DNA from: Mesodorylaimus sp. YZB2_4
Taxonomy: Eukaryota > Nematoda > Enoplea > Dorylaimida > Dorylaimidae
Reading direction: 5' to 3'
Length of the DNA stretch: 64,000 nt
Assembly (NCBI GenBank): GCA_030248295.1
Contig: JASANH010000986.1
Coordinates: 124,001 to 188,000 of the forward strand
The position numbers were made by a program, and so were the translations under genes. This document shows positions 47,274-59,205 of the stretch, one piece after another. Each line of letters opens with the position of its first letter. Position 1 is the first letter of the stretch. The notes under the pieces are model-generated. The model worked only from the letters and a program-made list of their open reading frames with translations. It did no database searches and was not told where the DNA came from.

Positions 47274-48519
47274 GGTGAAGGCGTCTCACGATCAGTTAGA
47301 CACAGTGGTATTTGCAAATAGGTGCATTTGTGGGTTTTGGATCAGCGATAACGCCTTGCACGGGTCAACGCTTTCTTGCCTTAAATAGGTATTTTCTTTT
47401 TCCCTGAGCTCTGATCGTTTAAGGATGCAATAGATGATTATTATATACTTCAGGTCAGTAAAGCACATTTAAAAATTATGGGCTCGATGATGAGCAGAGC
47501 AGGTGTCTGATCCTGCACTGGATTACTTGGAGCGGAAACTCCACATTTTAGAGCCTGATTTTCTCTTTCAGCCACAATTGACTGGCGTCTGGTGGCTGTG
47601 GCCGTCGTAACGAGGTATTGCTAGGGTCTTTGATAAATGGGGTTTGTTTTTGGTGTTGTTTCTTGACAAGACTAATCGGGTCAGTAGGTTACGGCGATTT
47701 GTGCTAATTAACACATGTTCATCAGGTTAGATCTGCGCTAGCTTGGTGCCCCTAACCCTCTTTCCTTGAGCGCCAGCATTAGTTCTAATGACGCCTCCCC
47801 TCCCCCCATTGGCGGTACCGTAGCGAAGAAAGAAACCGCCATCAGGAGACAAGCGCGGGCTTAGGAGAGGCGGCTGGGGTTTAGTTCCCTCTGTCATGGC
47901 ATGATAGCTATGGGCTGAAGGGTGGCGTAGTTGAATGGGTTCATTTCAGGAGCGCCCGTGGTCTAGATCAAAGAGGACTCGACCTCTTAGATGGACGTAG
48001 TAGCAAAAGGGGCTGAAATAATGAATCCTTGTGCTCGCATATTTGTTTGTTGCATATCTGCTGCTTGCATACCTGCAAAAGCATTTGGTTGCAAGAAGAA
48101 ATCGGCGAGAATTTGCGAATGGCGCTTTCCGGGAGTATAAAGCTGAAGAACTGAAACTTGGTGAATTAGTCGCTGCTCAGTTACCTTTTCTCAACAGCCA
48201 AAACCGTGAGGTGTCCATAGCACAATAGCCAGCATACTGTTGGTTGGTCATAAATGAACCCTAAGCGGTAGCCTGTTCAAAACGCAGGTAAGTGTTTGCC
48301 CTTACAAAGTGCTTGGTATTTTGTATTGAACACCTCACGTTTGAGTTCGGCTGATGTGGAGGCATATTTCTGCGCTGTGTTTGCTAGTAAAGAATGTGGA
48401 AGATGGAGCGAGAGTTCAGATGACTGAATCGGGAACATGCGACTCCTGTTTTCTGTAAAATTGACGCTATAACCTTGGTGTGTCATCGGGGTATGTATTA
48501 TATTCGAACAGATAAAAGG
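47274..48519. other. Spacer between array genes 5 and 6
   Basis: The first 250 nt align with the 3' flank of gene 2. A short tRNA-like stretch GCCCGTGGTCTAGATCAAAG with a GAGG..CCTC stem lies near 47952-47995 but has no T-arm. The 150 nt before gene 6 resemble 43790-43880 after gene 4. Confidence 0.5.
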
Positions 48520-51030
48520 ATGGGCATTGTTCGAACGGCAGTGATCGGCAGCATTGTGGCTGTGGTCATTGGCTTATTCGTGTCGACACGCAAGGATCCA
48601 GCTCCACCGACCATTTTTGGAGGAAATGTACAATCTGGTTTCGAATTGGTCGAAAAAGCGTTCAAGTAAGTCTGGTGTTGAAAGGTAGCATGGGTTTAAT
48701 GAATATGCATTTTTAGGGAGAATTTTGAGCAAGGTTTCGAAACAGAGGGTGCTGCATTTGCTGCGTGTTATCGTGGCAAGATCGTGATCGATTTGTGGGG
48801 CGGTTGGGCGGATAAGATGTCTTTTCGAGTGTGGAAGCATGATACGATGACCATGGCTTTCTCGACCACTAAGGTAAGAGAAGGGGACGGTAGGTGTTGG
48901 CGTGTGATATCATTGGGGACTACCCTAATTATCATGTTGATTGTTGATGACTAAAAGCTGCTGCTACCCGCATATAGATCGGGAATATGACCAGGCGACA
49001 ATGGATCTCTTTTTTGTGGCCTCTAGTCACCTATTGAACATGGACTGTCTTGTCATTGTATTCTCTCTCCCCCTAGGCTGTAACGGCTCTCGTCATGGCC
49101 GTTCTTGTAGATCGTGGTTTGCTCAGTTACAATGACCTCGTGGTAAAGCATTGGCCCGAGTTCGCTGCTAATGGAAAGTCAAATATTACTGTCAAAATGC
49201 TGATTGGACACGAGGTATTGCTGGGATAGGTAGACATCAAAATCAGCAGTTGCAGCACCCACTGTTACAGGGTGGCCTGGCGGCACTGGACGGGACAGTA
49301 ACTCGAGAAGTGGTGAAAGATTGGCGGAAAATGAGCAAACTATTTGAAGATCAAGTGCCGAACTGGCCACCCGGAACAGCCGCTGGTTATCACGCTTTGA
49401 CATTCGGTTGGTTATGCGATCAGTTGGTGCGACGGGTCGATCCGCGACATCGAAGTCTTGGAAAGTATTTCGAGGATGAAATCGCAAAGCCTTTTGGTAA
49501 GCTGGTTGCTCGTTCTGTGAAAAGCTTTCTTGCATCCCTCTGTATCTGCTGACTCAGTATAAAGGCTCTGCTTTGTGCGCTTTATGGGGTACAAGAGAGA
49601 AGGGAAGGCAGCTGGTAATATTGGTCATTTCACTTAGCGACCAGCAAATCCTCGAGGAGATTAAATTAAACTCATATCAGACAAGCCTGAGCGAACGGAA
49701 TCGCTTAAGTAGAGCATGAAAGATTCAGCAATTAGCCCAACTGCTATAACTAGCTAACACGTGTGTCCAGCAGCGCGCCGCAGGAACCATCCGTTCGCGT
49801 TTTCTCACGTCCAATATACTGTATGTATTGATTTATTGATTCGCTCCTCTCTTCCTTATGTATATTCGGGGCCAACTCAGAGGCTTGGTCCATGTAAAGA
49901 GTCAGTGGCAGGTGCACACTCTCTGATTCCAGCGTGCTTAACGTGTACATCGTCGTTTCAGGCATCGACTTTCATATTGGCTTGTCCCGTGATCAGATTT
50001 ACCGTGTTGCTCGAATGAGAGTGGTCACAGCGTGGGAGTTTATTAAGCATCTAGACGACTGGCACTTCATCGAATTCATGATCACACTGATGATCAACGG
50101 ACAGAAACCCCTGGCGAAGAAAGTGGCGAAGAATCCAGATTGGTTGAAAATGGACTCCGATGTAAGAATGCTTTCTGTGGTAGATTGGAGTTGACACCTG
50201 GTTCTTACTCTTCTTGCTGTAACCAAGCCTGGCAGGCGAACAGTAGGAGGGAGGTGGCAGACCGAAGTCAGCGGGACAAAAACTCTGACTGGAGCAGGCA
50301 AGTCTTGCGACTATACCTTCTGCTAGGTTGACGTCTCCCAGCCAGGGGTCGATTACTCTCTCCCACTAGCCATGGCCGACCAGGCGGGGGGTTTTCATTA
50401 GCCATAAAACTCGAAGCGACGTCAGTGAGAAACTGGATGTGTCTACTGTATCCAACAGTCTTCATCAGCAGGTATAGAGGGTGAACCAAAGACAAGAGCA
50501 GAAACCCAAGCGACAGAGAAACCAAGTCCAACTACTCCCCGACCCTGACTGTTCTAGACATTCTCATTCAATGACCCCGACGTGCAAGAGATGATCATAC
50601 CTGGCGCAAACGGCATTGGCACGGCTAGAGCCCTGGCAAGATTATTCTGTCTCTTGGACAGCATCGAGCTATTGAATAAGACTACCATCAAAACCATTTC
50701 TCAACCTGTGATCATCAACGAGCAAGATCGCGTGATGGGTCTGAACATTACTTGGGGCTATGGGTTTATGCACACTGTCAGTCCTCAGGTAAGCGGTTCA
50801 GGGTTTGGTGACAAACCTCTGATGTGACAAACCTGTTCTTGCAGGGTCATTATCAGGTCGGCCATCCTGGATATGGTGGTCAGAATGTCAAATTTGATCC
50901 TTACGAGGGACTGTCACTGGCGTATTTGCGTAATGGTATGGCACCGGACATGGGAGAACTGACACGTTCATGGCGAGCTTTGCAACACGCTACGTACGAG
51001 AGTATACGGACACTGAAAAGTAAACGTTAG
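48520..51030 (+). CDS. Beta-lactamase/esterase-domain protein, array gene 6
   Basis: Exons 48520-48665, 48717-48873, 49077-49214, 49271-49496, 49962-50161, 50558-50788 and 50845-51030; 427 residues. Start MGIVRTAV, followed by hydrophobic residues about 7-22. More diverged from genes 2-5 (FGGNVQSGFE, GFETEGAAFAACYRG), closer to gene 1 in exons 3-6 (GHE, PPGTAAGYHALTFGW). Motifs STTK, AGYHALTFG and GHPGYGGQN are intact. Intron 5 (396 nt) carries element B in reverse orientation. No lesions. Confidence 0.9.
50219..50395 (-). repeat. Structured element B, copy B4 (intron 5 of gene 6)
   Basis: Reverse-orientation copy closest to B2. The ends keep GGTTAC and CCTGG-type pairing. The GCAA-capped hairpin is kept at its core (AGTC-GCAA-GACT). 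The AGTCGG/CCGACT pairing of B2 reads AGTCAG/CTGACT here, a two-sided change that keeps the pair. The UUCG stem has one mismatch. Confidence 0.7.
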
Positions 51031-51635
51031 GCTGACTGGTTGGATTATCCTAGCTTTGATGTAGGTCAGGTTACTAGGCATATATGTATTGAAAGGGAAG
51101 TCCTATACAGTCCTATTTGGCTGGTCCCTAATTTTGTTGGTGTTCACGTCTGAGTCGGGTTGGTCGATTAGCCTGTGAGTTTCTAGTCGCAACATTGTGA
51201 AGTCATTTGCTCGTATAGTGTTTGTTAAAAATGGACTACGTGCAGTAAACCTGATGAAGAGTGAGTGTTATGAATTGACAGATCCGATGATGTCTTGATC
51301 GGACTTGATCTCTTGCCCCTGAATTAATGGTGGACCTGGGTCTTCATGTTCAAACGAATTATATGCGGCAAGGTAAGAATGATGAGTGCTATGTAACGTC
51401 ACCCCGTGTGATCACATTTTTACCGAATAGGCTGCTGATCACATCGTCACAAGTGTGATGGATTGCTTGAAGACATGCCCTGACTATCCAAGACTTCTGA
51501 TGGCCAGAGCTTCACCGACACTGACAATGAGTGTAACAGCAAGAATTGATGACAGTGCAAGGTATGAAAAACGTGCGCACAAGACAATAGCCAGTGCCAT
51601 GAACGAGTCGTGAGTGTCGTACCTAGCTGCCTCTT
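51031..51635. other. Spacer between convergent genes
   Basis: Holds the 3' ends of array gene 6 (+) and the four-repeat gene 1 (-). Nothing else recognised. Confidence 0.5.
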
Positions 51636-54151
51636 CTAAAGCATCCCAGAATGTGTCCCACTCCTGCATCTTTCCATCTGTTTCTCCGTGGTGTCTTCAC
51701 AATTAGGCGGCGGGGAGAAGGTTTGTCTTCGTGCCACCGTTCTGATTTTCGTTGAAAGCGAGGCTGATCGAGGGGCCGATGCTGAAGATGGTCTTTCAGA
51801 GGGGATTCGCAAGCTTCGGCCGTCTCGTTTGCTGAAGGTGACTTTGGTGCTTCCTATTCGACCACCCACTTGTAATACACTGGGCTCAGGATCAGTCTTT
51901 TCCGCCTTCTCACCGCCGAGTTTTTCGGCCATACTTCCACCATAGATGACGAACCAGCTATGGATGCCTTCTCCCCTTCCTAGGCTGTCCTCATCGATCA
52001 CTTCTTGCGCCACGTCAGCCGAAGCTATCACACGCCAGTAGGAAGCCATTAGAGCCTCGAGCAGTCGACCCATTCGTTTTCTAGCATTGATGAAAGAATC
52101 CTTTTCTTGCTCGGGGTCAGCCAACCACCACGATCCTCCATCAAGTACCATTTCGTGTATGGAATCATTCTCGGTTTGTTTATCGTGTAGTACCACATTC
52201 CCAAACACTCTTCTTACGAGTTGGCACAGACTCGGAGGAGCATTTATCAATTGATAGCTGTGCTCTCCCAACGGGCTCAAACACGCGTGACGGATGCCAC
52301 GCGCTGGCATACAGCGTTGGAATAAAAGGGCGCTTTTCTTATTGACTGATCGAGATATGTCCAAACCAGTGGCCACTGTCCACCCTTGCTCCAGTAGCAC
52401 ATCCAGAAGACAAGTTATGAATTGGCGTGTTCGCCCGATCCTGGATGTAATGGACCGCCAAGGCGATCCTTTCAGAACGAACTCCCACGACACAGACTCA
52501 CATGTGGGGGAGTGACCTCGCCCGCTACCAATGCTTCCCTCGGCTTCCAACCCGCACGGCCAAACGCAGTCTATGGTATCCTTGACCGCATTGACGATCT
52601 GCGGGCTTGCATTAATTAAACGGAGGATATTGTGCTCGTCCAATACCATGATCATATATTGGTCTCCGTGACATGTCTGACGGGGATTGTATTCGAAGAA
52701 AAATGAGTCGGCCGTATCCTGGAAAGAGCATTAGGAATGGGCGCTAATTCATGCAAGGATAAGAACAGAAGCTAACTTTTCTTTGTGACAAATTTTGTGC
52801 CGATGATTATAAGCGCTCAAAAAGCGACTCCTTTGTTTTACAATTTTGGCCAAGTTTTTTAAAACGGATTATAAGCTGACAGTCTGCACACTTGTGCAAT
52901 AACGAAGGCTGTGCGCCAATAGAAGAGCATATTTTGCCTGATAAATGTGGCCCTTTATAGTACCCTACTGTAGATGTTGTCTTCTCGTTGGCGTGAACCC
53001 AAGTCACTTTGCATTTCGATAAGTCAGTCCCTGGAGTCCCGACATGTTTTTCTTTTTCGACTTATGTTGGTACACAAGCATCCTCGCGCCTCGCCGCTGA
53101 CTAGCGGGTACTCACTTTTGAGAGAGTCAAATTGTTGGGAGGGCAGTCATCACTCTTCACAATGTTTCCCTTCCAAGGCTGTTGTAATTAAAGGCAGCTC
53201 TCGCACTTGTGGTATTAACTTAGCTAGCTAGCACAGCTGCAGAGGCATGGCATAGCATGTTCCGTGCAACAGAGAGGGGAGTAGGATATTGCTGACGCAG
53301 ATGCTGGCATCTAAACCATCTAACTCATGGGATCCTCACTTTCAAATTAACCAGTCCATACAAATGATATCCATTGGCTGCGAACTCTCGAAATGCAGCG
53401 ATGATCAATTTGCATGCGGCTACGATTTCGTCCCTATTCTCTGTATCCCAAGGGCTGCCTTTCAACTTGATTTGGTAGTCACGTCCGTAATGTGCATCCT
53501 AAATAGCAATCACCTAATTGCCAAGGGGTGCCCTGTCCCCTGTCAACATCCTCTTACCTGATCTAGACCAGGTTCGTAGTTAGCTACCACGATCTCTCGT
53601 AAAATGTGTTGCATTGTCTTGGACGCATTGACCAACTGAAGCTTTCTTTTGGCACTCAAACTCAAACAAACCAAGGAAGCATTATTGTCCGCCTTTGATC
53701 TTAGAGATCCGCCAATAGGGTCCGTTGGCACACGAGCGAAGTACCACGTGGTCAGGTCTGTCCTACTGGACAAATCTGTGCACACCACTAATTCCCATCC
53801 GTGCGTTTTGAATCGTTCCAAAATCAGGCAGCAAATATATTTGATGAGCAATGCTTTTTCTCGTCGTGTGTAGATTAAGAATGGCGTACCTTCTAGGAAC
53901 AGGGTGTAACAGGTGGCAGCCGAAGTCTCACCATCAATAGTCCAATGTTCCTTGACAGTGTCTCTAAGTAGCTGTGCAGTTTGCCTGGAAGGCGGGAACA
54001 GGTGGATCTTATTCTCGGGTCTGAAGGCTATGCAGAGCATTTGGATATCTTCATCATCATTGTCGTACATGTCGGCTGAGGAGCGACGCGTAAGGAAATG
54101 GAACCCAGCAGTTCTGGTCGAGGCTGCGGCGAATGCACCAGGAATCGCCAT
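51636..54151 (-). pseudogene. Four-repeat protein, copy 1, with a 1-nt frameshift in exon 2
   Basis: Tandem sister of the gene at 55646-57808, with the same three-exon plan: 54151-53558, 53499-53340 and 52718-51636. Exons 1 and 3 are open and clearly conserved. Exon 2 is 160 nt against 159 in the sister. An extra A near 53460 (AAAA after TTG instead of TTAAAA) shifts the frame after QIKLK and brings a stop within about eight codons; without it the protein would be 611 residues. Shifting the acceptor does not rescue it. Either this copy is freshly dead or the extra base is an assembly error in a short A-run. The C-terminus is longer than in the sister and Ser/Arg/Pro-rich. Confidence 0.7.
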
Positions 54152-55645
54152 TTAGATTTTGATGAACTAGCGGATCCGAAATGGATGCTATGTGCGGCTT
54201 CTAAAGGAGACTTGACTGGGTGGATTTAGGGAAAAGTACACATTGCTTACCTCGGCCTTGTGCGATCGAGGCGGAATAGGGAAACGTGAGTGTACCAACT
54301 AGAGAGAAGGATATGACGGCTCAATGTGGACCGGGTCGACGTGTTATTCTAGCGTGATCAGAGAATACCAGCTCTGGCTGTTCCAGACAAAAAAGTTTTC
54401 AGATGAAAGAAAAAGGCAGCTGGAAGGAAGACCATAAAAATCAATTCGCTTACGCTCTTTCGCACAAGCCAACAAATTGAGAATGCCAGATGCTTCCATG
54501 GAGACAAAGTATTCGTGATAAATTCTTAGCCCAACGAACAACAATTATAGGAGCTATCGATTCTATCAAGTTAGTTCTACAACAATGCTTTTAAATTGGA
54601 AAATGCTCGTTATTGAGCTATTGAAACTGAAGAAGCGCTGGTTTATGAGCACTTCTAGTTTTGGTCTAGGCCAGGAGGATAAAAGGAAGAAGTTTAGAGA
54701 TGCGTCTAACCCTCGTCGACATGTTATTCCATAATGATAAATTGGGCCGTGAATGATGGATTAGGCATTTGTGCATTTGAATAGAAATGTGCCACATTTT
54801 TAATTATCTCAAGCGCATTAAGCAGGAAAGGACGGGGCTTACACCTTAAAGCGAATTTGGTATTCCATATAGCCAAGGCCAGATGGCGCTAACTTAAACG
54901 GTTGGAGGTGGACAAGATCAAGATCTCTGGTGTCCAAATGATAAGAGTAATTATGAGGTCACCACTATCTTATGACTTCTACAAGAGCACTGAATTCTTT
55001 CAACGAGCCAATGAATCTCGGTCTCTCGTCTACACTTGGGCTGGACTCGTTGATCTTTGTCAATTTAGCCGAATTCACGCCTTGCTATGGAAGCAATGGC
55101 CTGGTGAGCATTTGGGTCAAGATGGATTGGAATGTCGCCCGGGCTCTTTCTCTACAGCTGCTACTGGTGCGTGTGTCTACAGTAGAAGTGGTTGCACGTC
55201 GAACTTTCCTGAAACAAATCAACTTTAGCGAGCAACAAAAAAAGCGGCTACATCGGCCAGCTTTCTCGTGGGTCAGTTTTTCAGAGGTGTTCATAATAAA
55301 GGGCCTTTGGAGCAAGCCGGTGTTGCGCCAAGGCCATGTAATAAAGTAGGGCACTTACTCTTCAGCTTCTTCGAATGCACATCTTATCTTCTCCAGCCGC
55401 CTCACGAAAACGAATTTTTAGAGACACAACACAACAGGTTGTTCAAATAATATTGGAGGGTAGTAAAATTTCATGGAACATAAATTTCGCGGCTTTTTAC
55501 AGTGGATTTCTTGTTTATAATATACTGTAGTGCGTGAGAATAAGATCGCAGAAACTACGCATAACGAATTGGTACAAATTTTAAGAAGTTGATGCACGTG
55601 ATAAATCATAAGTATATCGATGATGGCGAGTCAGTTACTCTCTGG
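54152..55645. other. Spacer between the two four-repeat genes
   Basis: No recognised gene. A 125-codon ORF at 54972-55349 (+) has a protein-like hydrophobic/charged mix but no family motif, and overlaps other open frames. AT-rich around 54540-54800 and 55440-55620. Confidence 0.45.
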
Positions 55646-57808
55646 TTACGCAGTTCGATTTGTTTCTGCAGCGAATGATGCAGATAACGATGCTGTCGCC
55701 GAAGTGGGCCTTCGGTCGATGTTCGTTTGGTCATTCCATTGGCATCCTGCAATCCTGGCACTTCCAATTCTACCACCGACCCGAAGCACGCTACTTTCAG
55801 CATCTGAACTCTCAGCTGCTTTACCAGCACGATGATCAACTAAATCGACATCGTAAATGACGAACCAGCTGTGAATTCCGTCTCCCTTTCCCATGTCTCC
55901 GTCGGGTACTTCTTGTGCCAGATCAGCTGACGCTATCACCCGCCAGCAAGATTCCATAAGAATCTCCAAAAGTCGACCCATACGTTTTCGAGCACTCACA
56001 AAAGAATCTCTATCCTCCTCGGGATCAGCCAACCACCACGACTGTCCATCAAGTACCATTTCGTATATAGATTCATTTTCGGTTAGCATGTCGTAGACTA
56101 CTGCACTTCCATGCACTCTTCTTACGAGATGACGTAAGCTCGGAGGAGCATTTATCAGCTGATAGCTACGTTCCCCCAACGGGCTCAGGCAGGCGTGTCG
56201 TATTCCTCGCACAGGTTGACAACGCTGAAATAGGAGGGCGCTTTTCTTCCTGCCCGACCTAGATATGTCCAGGCCAGTGACCACTGTCCATCCTCGCTCC
56301 AGCAGTGTGTCCAGCAGGCAAGTTATGAGTTTGCGTGATAGTCCGATCTTGGATGTGGGAGCTCTCCAAGGCGATCCTTTCAATGCGAACTCCCACGACA
56401 CTGATTTTTCGTTTGAGACATCTCCCACGCCACAGCCAATGTATCTTTCCGTGTCCGTTCCATTGTTCCAGTCACTATGTATGGTCGCCTTAACCACATC
56501 GACTATTTGTCGAGTGGTATTGACCAGGCGCAGGATATTGTGTTCGCTCAATATCATAATCATGAACTGGTCTCCGTGACAGGTCTGACTAGGGTTGTAT
56601 TCAAAGAAGAAAGAATCGGCGGTCTCCTGAAACAACAGGAGGTACCCAAGAACGAGTCAGAAAAAGATTTTATGAAGCAATTTGAAAGACATGGATTGAG
56701 CATAAAGAGTTGTGTTTCCTGGAAGTCCTACTGTAGTTACTGCGATAGATCTGATGTACCTATCGTAAGCGCGCTATGCAGAATGACTTATGGATCACCT
56801 GAAACGGCGCACTGACAGGCCCAGATAAGTATTCCACGCCTGTTCACAACGCAGCGGGAAAATGATGCAAATACCAATGGGTTTTAGCCGTAAAGCGAGG
56901 TACCCATGGAAAACTAGATCAGTACATTAGCAAGCAAAAAACACAAGGATTTACTGACGCAGCCATCATATCATACTTGGTTTCTTACCTTTAAGTTAAC
57001 AAGTCCATACAAATGATATCCATGGGCTGCGAACTCTCGAAATGCGGCGATAATCAGTTTGCATGCGGCTACGATTTCGTCCCCATTCTCTGTATCCCAA
57101 GGGCTGCCTTTTAACTTGATTTGATAGTCGCGACCATAATGAGCATCCTAAACAGAACAGTTAAAATTACTGATGATAGATGCGATGTTTCTGTCACTGG
57201 CATACCTGCTCGACTCCAGGCTCATAGTTAGCTACTACAGCCTCTCGTAAAATGTGTTGCAATGTCTTGGACGCATTGACTAACTGAAGCTTTCTTTTGG
57301 CACTCAAACTCAAACAAACCAAGGAGGCATTATTGTCCGTATTTGATCTTAGAGATCCGCCAATAGGGTCCGTTGGCACACGAGCGAAGTACCAAGTGGT
57401 CAAGTCTGTCCTACTGGACAAATCTGTGCACACCACTAATTCCCATCCGTGCGTTTTGAATCGTTCCAAAATCAGGCAGCAAATATATTTGATGAGCAAT
57501 GCTTTTTCTCGTCGTGTGTAGATTAAGAATGGCGTTCCTTCTAGGAACAAGGTATAGCAATTAGGAGCTGGTACCTCAGAGTCAATCGTCCAATGTTCTT
57601 TGACTGAGTCACGAAGAAGCTGCACACTTTCTAGGAATGGTGGGAACAGATGGATCTTATTTTCGGGTCGGAAGACCAAGCAGAGCAGCTTGATTTCTCC
57701 ATTATCACTGTCGTAAACGTCCTCTATCGAACGATGATTACCGGTGCTAAGGAAATCGAAACCAGGAGTTCTGATCGATGCTGCTGCATAAGCACCAGGG
57801 ATCGCCAT
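55646..57808 (-). CDS. Unnamed protein with four internal repeats, copy 2 (intact)
   Basis: I do not recognise a named family. Exons 57808-57206, 57147-56989 and 56626-55646 give 580 residues. The protein is built from four tandem units of about 110-125 residues. Each has a segment like N-x-x-x-L-(V/I/F)-N/P-A/P followed by a helix; then Y/W-x-(F/V/I)-x-L-x-G-x-(P/S)-(W/F); then a helix; then G/C-(W/Y)-x-(L/V). The G-x-P-W cores are near residues 91, 215, 338 and 448; the GW, GY, GW and CW positions near 121, 244, 366 and 481. Units 1 and 3 add D-(L/I)-S-(R/S). No signal peptide or membrane helix, so probably cytosolic or nuclear. The C-terminal 50 residues are low-complexity. Exon 1 is near-identical to copy 1 over long stretches, which suggests recent duplication or conversion. 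Confidence 0.85.
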
Positions 57809-57828
57809 TTTCGACTTTAAAAAAGGTC

Positions 57829-58302
57829 TTATCGTGGAAATTTTTCAGAATTAGGGCTAACTGCGGCTCGTTTTTCTAAAATATTACTTAAAGGATCTGA
57901 CTGTCCGATGGTTCTAGCTGCAGAGGAAAGAGGAAGGCCCAGATGAGAAAAGAATCGATCCCGTAGGCATTTACTAGTGGTTGACACGGAGGTCCCCGTT
58001 GCCATTATGGAGACATAGTGGCATTCTCGATCAATGAGCACTATACAGTAGTTGGTAGCTATAGCAACTACAGATTTCATCACTCGGCATCCCAGCCGTG
58101 CTCGAATTGTATATTCCTTCTCCGAATAGGTACTGCCCCAGACGTCAAATAAAGTTGATTTGTTAATTATGGAGCCTGCTACTAACAAGGGAACATCGCC
58201 AACCGTTAAGTCGAACTTCGAGAAACCAAAAATTGTAAAATTGTCCTTGGTGCAAAAGAAAGCTATGTGCAAAATCTTAGAGGCGTCTGGCCAACTGGTC
58301 AT
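57829..58302 (-). CDS. Hypothetical ORF just upstream of four-repeat gene copy 2
   Basis: An open frame of 157 codons starts MTSWPDASK and stops 20 nt before the start codon of the downstream gene. No family recognised. Its first 40 codons lie in the left arm of an inverted repeat. The right arm, read on the plus strand at 58517-58629, keeps the same frame open (TSWPDAS, AFFCT, TIFGF, KFDLTVGDVPL) with a mild excess of third-position changes. That is weak evidence of coding. It could be a small gene, an upstream ORF or chance. Confidence 0.3.
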   Translation of the reverse strand: MTSWPDASKILHIAFFCTKDNFTIFGFSKFDLTVGDVPLLVAGSIINKSTLFDVWGSTYSEKEYTIRARLGCRVMKSVVAIATNYCIVLIDRECHYVSIMATGTSVSTTSKCLRDRFFSHLGLPLSSAARTIGQSDPLSNILEKRAAVSPNSEKFPR

Positions 58303-58629
58303 CAGTGGTCAGCGTCTAAAGTCCCGAATATTTGTGTGTTAATGAAGCTGAGCGTTGAGAAAAACACGCAAAGTTCTTTCCAAACTAGATTTTCGGGTTC
58401 GGAGTTTCGAGTTTAAGCTTCAAACACTCGGGTTTGGGGGTTTTCGCTGAAAAAACCCAAAAAATCCAGCAGAATTTGAAAATTTCACTGTACTCTTCGC
58501 GCTGACCAGAACTGACCAGTTGGCCAGACGCCTCTAATATTTCGCATAGAGCTTTCTTTTGTACCCAGGAACATGTCACAATTTTTGGTTTTCCAAAATT
58601 CGACTTAACGGTTGGCGATGTTCCCTTGT
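58184..58629. repeat. Imperfect 130-bp inverted repeat
   Basis: Left arm 58184-58314 and right arm 58500-58629 are reverse complements with roughly 85 percent identity by eye, separated by about 185 nt. Shared blocks include GGGAACATCGCCAACCG, AACCAAAAATTGT and GGCGTCTGGCCAACTGGTC. A transcript through it would form a long hairpin. Confidence 0.75.
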
Positions 58630-59205
58630 AAGAACTCAGTGAGTATCAGATCTGTATATATAAAGTTCTAAGTCACTCTGATACCCGTATCTAATACACA
58701 CATCCTAGAACTGCTCTGGATTTTATCTATTTTCCTTGTCCTTGTAAGGAATACCTTGCTTTTAACCATGCTATGTGTCTCAAGTTTGAATTTCCACGTA
58801 GTTTTGTTTAGCCAGCGTCTCCTCTGAACTAACAATTTGAAGTACTTTGTTTCAGGCGACAATGAGGACTTGAAGTACTGAGAGGACTGAAGATCTCTGA
58901 TCGCGAGGCCTGATAAGCCGGTGTGTGGTCGTCAAGGCACAAAGCGCATGGCAACCAAACTGGTAACGAGCACATAACATGATGCAGCGAATGGTTTTCT
59001 GTTTCTTGATTTCAGTTGACTGACAGGACTTGTGTTAACACCAGAATGCTCGCCAAGTAAACTTGAGAAACACGCAGCCTTGTTTTGTTTCTTTACGTCA
59101 AGACGCTTTTACCTTCTATGCTGCGTGTGCTGCGTTATGCTATTGTATGGCGGAAAATTTTCTCTGTTGCCCCATTTCTGCGCAGGGATCGTTACGGCCA
59201 GTAGG
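58630..59205. other. Spacer before lactamase-like gene 7
   Basis: No gene or named repeat. A CTGCGCAG acceptor-like site lies 21 nt before the start codon of gene 7. Confidence 0.5.

Noticed and set aside
28362-51030. Recent transfer of bacterial beta-lactamase genes
   Set aside because: All copies share conserved spliceosomal introns and phases, base usage like the neighbours, and belong to a family already known in animals; nothing points to recent transfer.
54972-55349. 125-codon plus-strand ORF
   Set aside because: No family resemblance and no supporting splice structure; noted only in the spacer entry.
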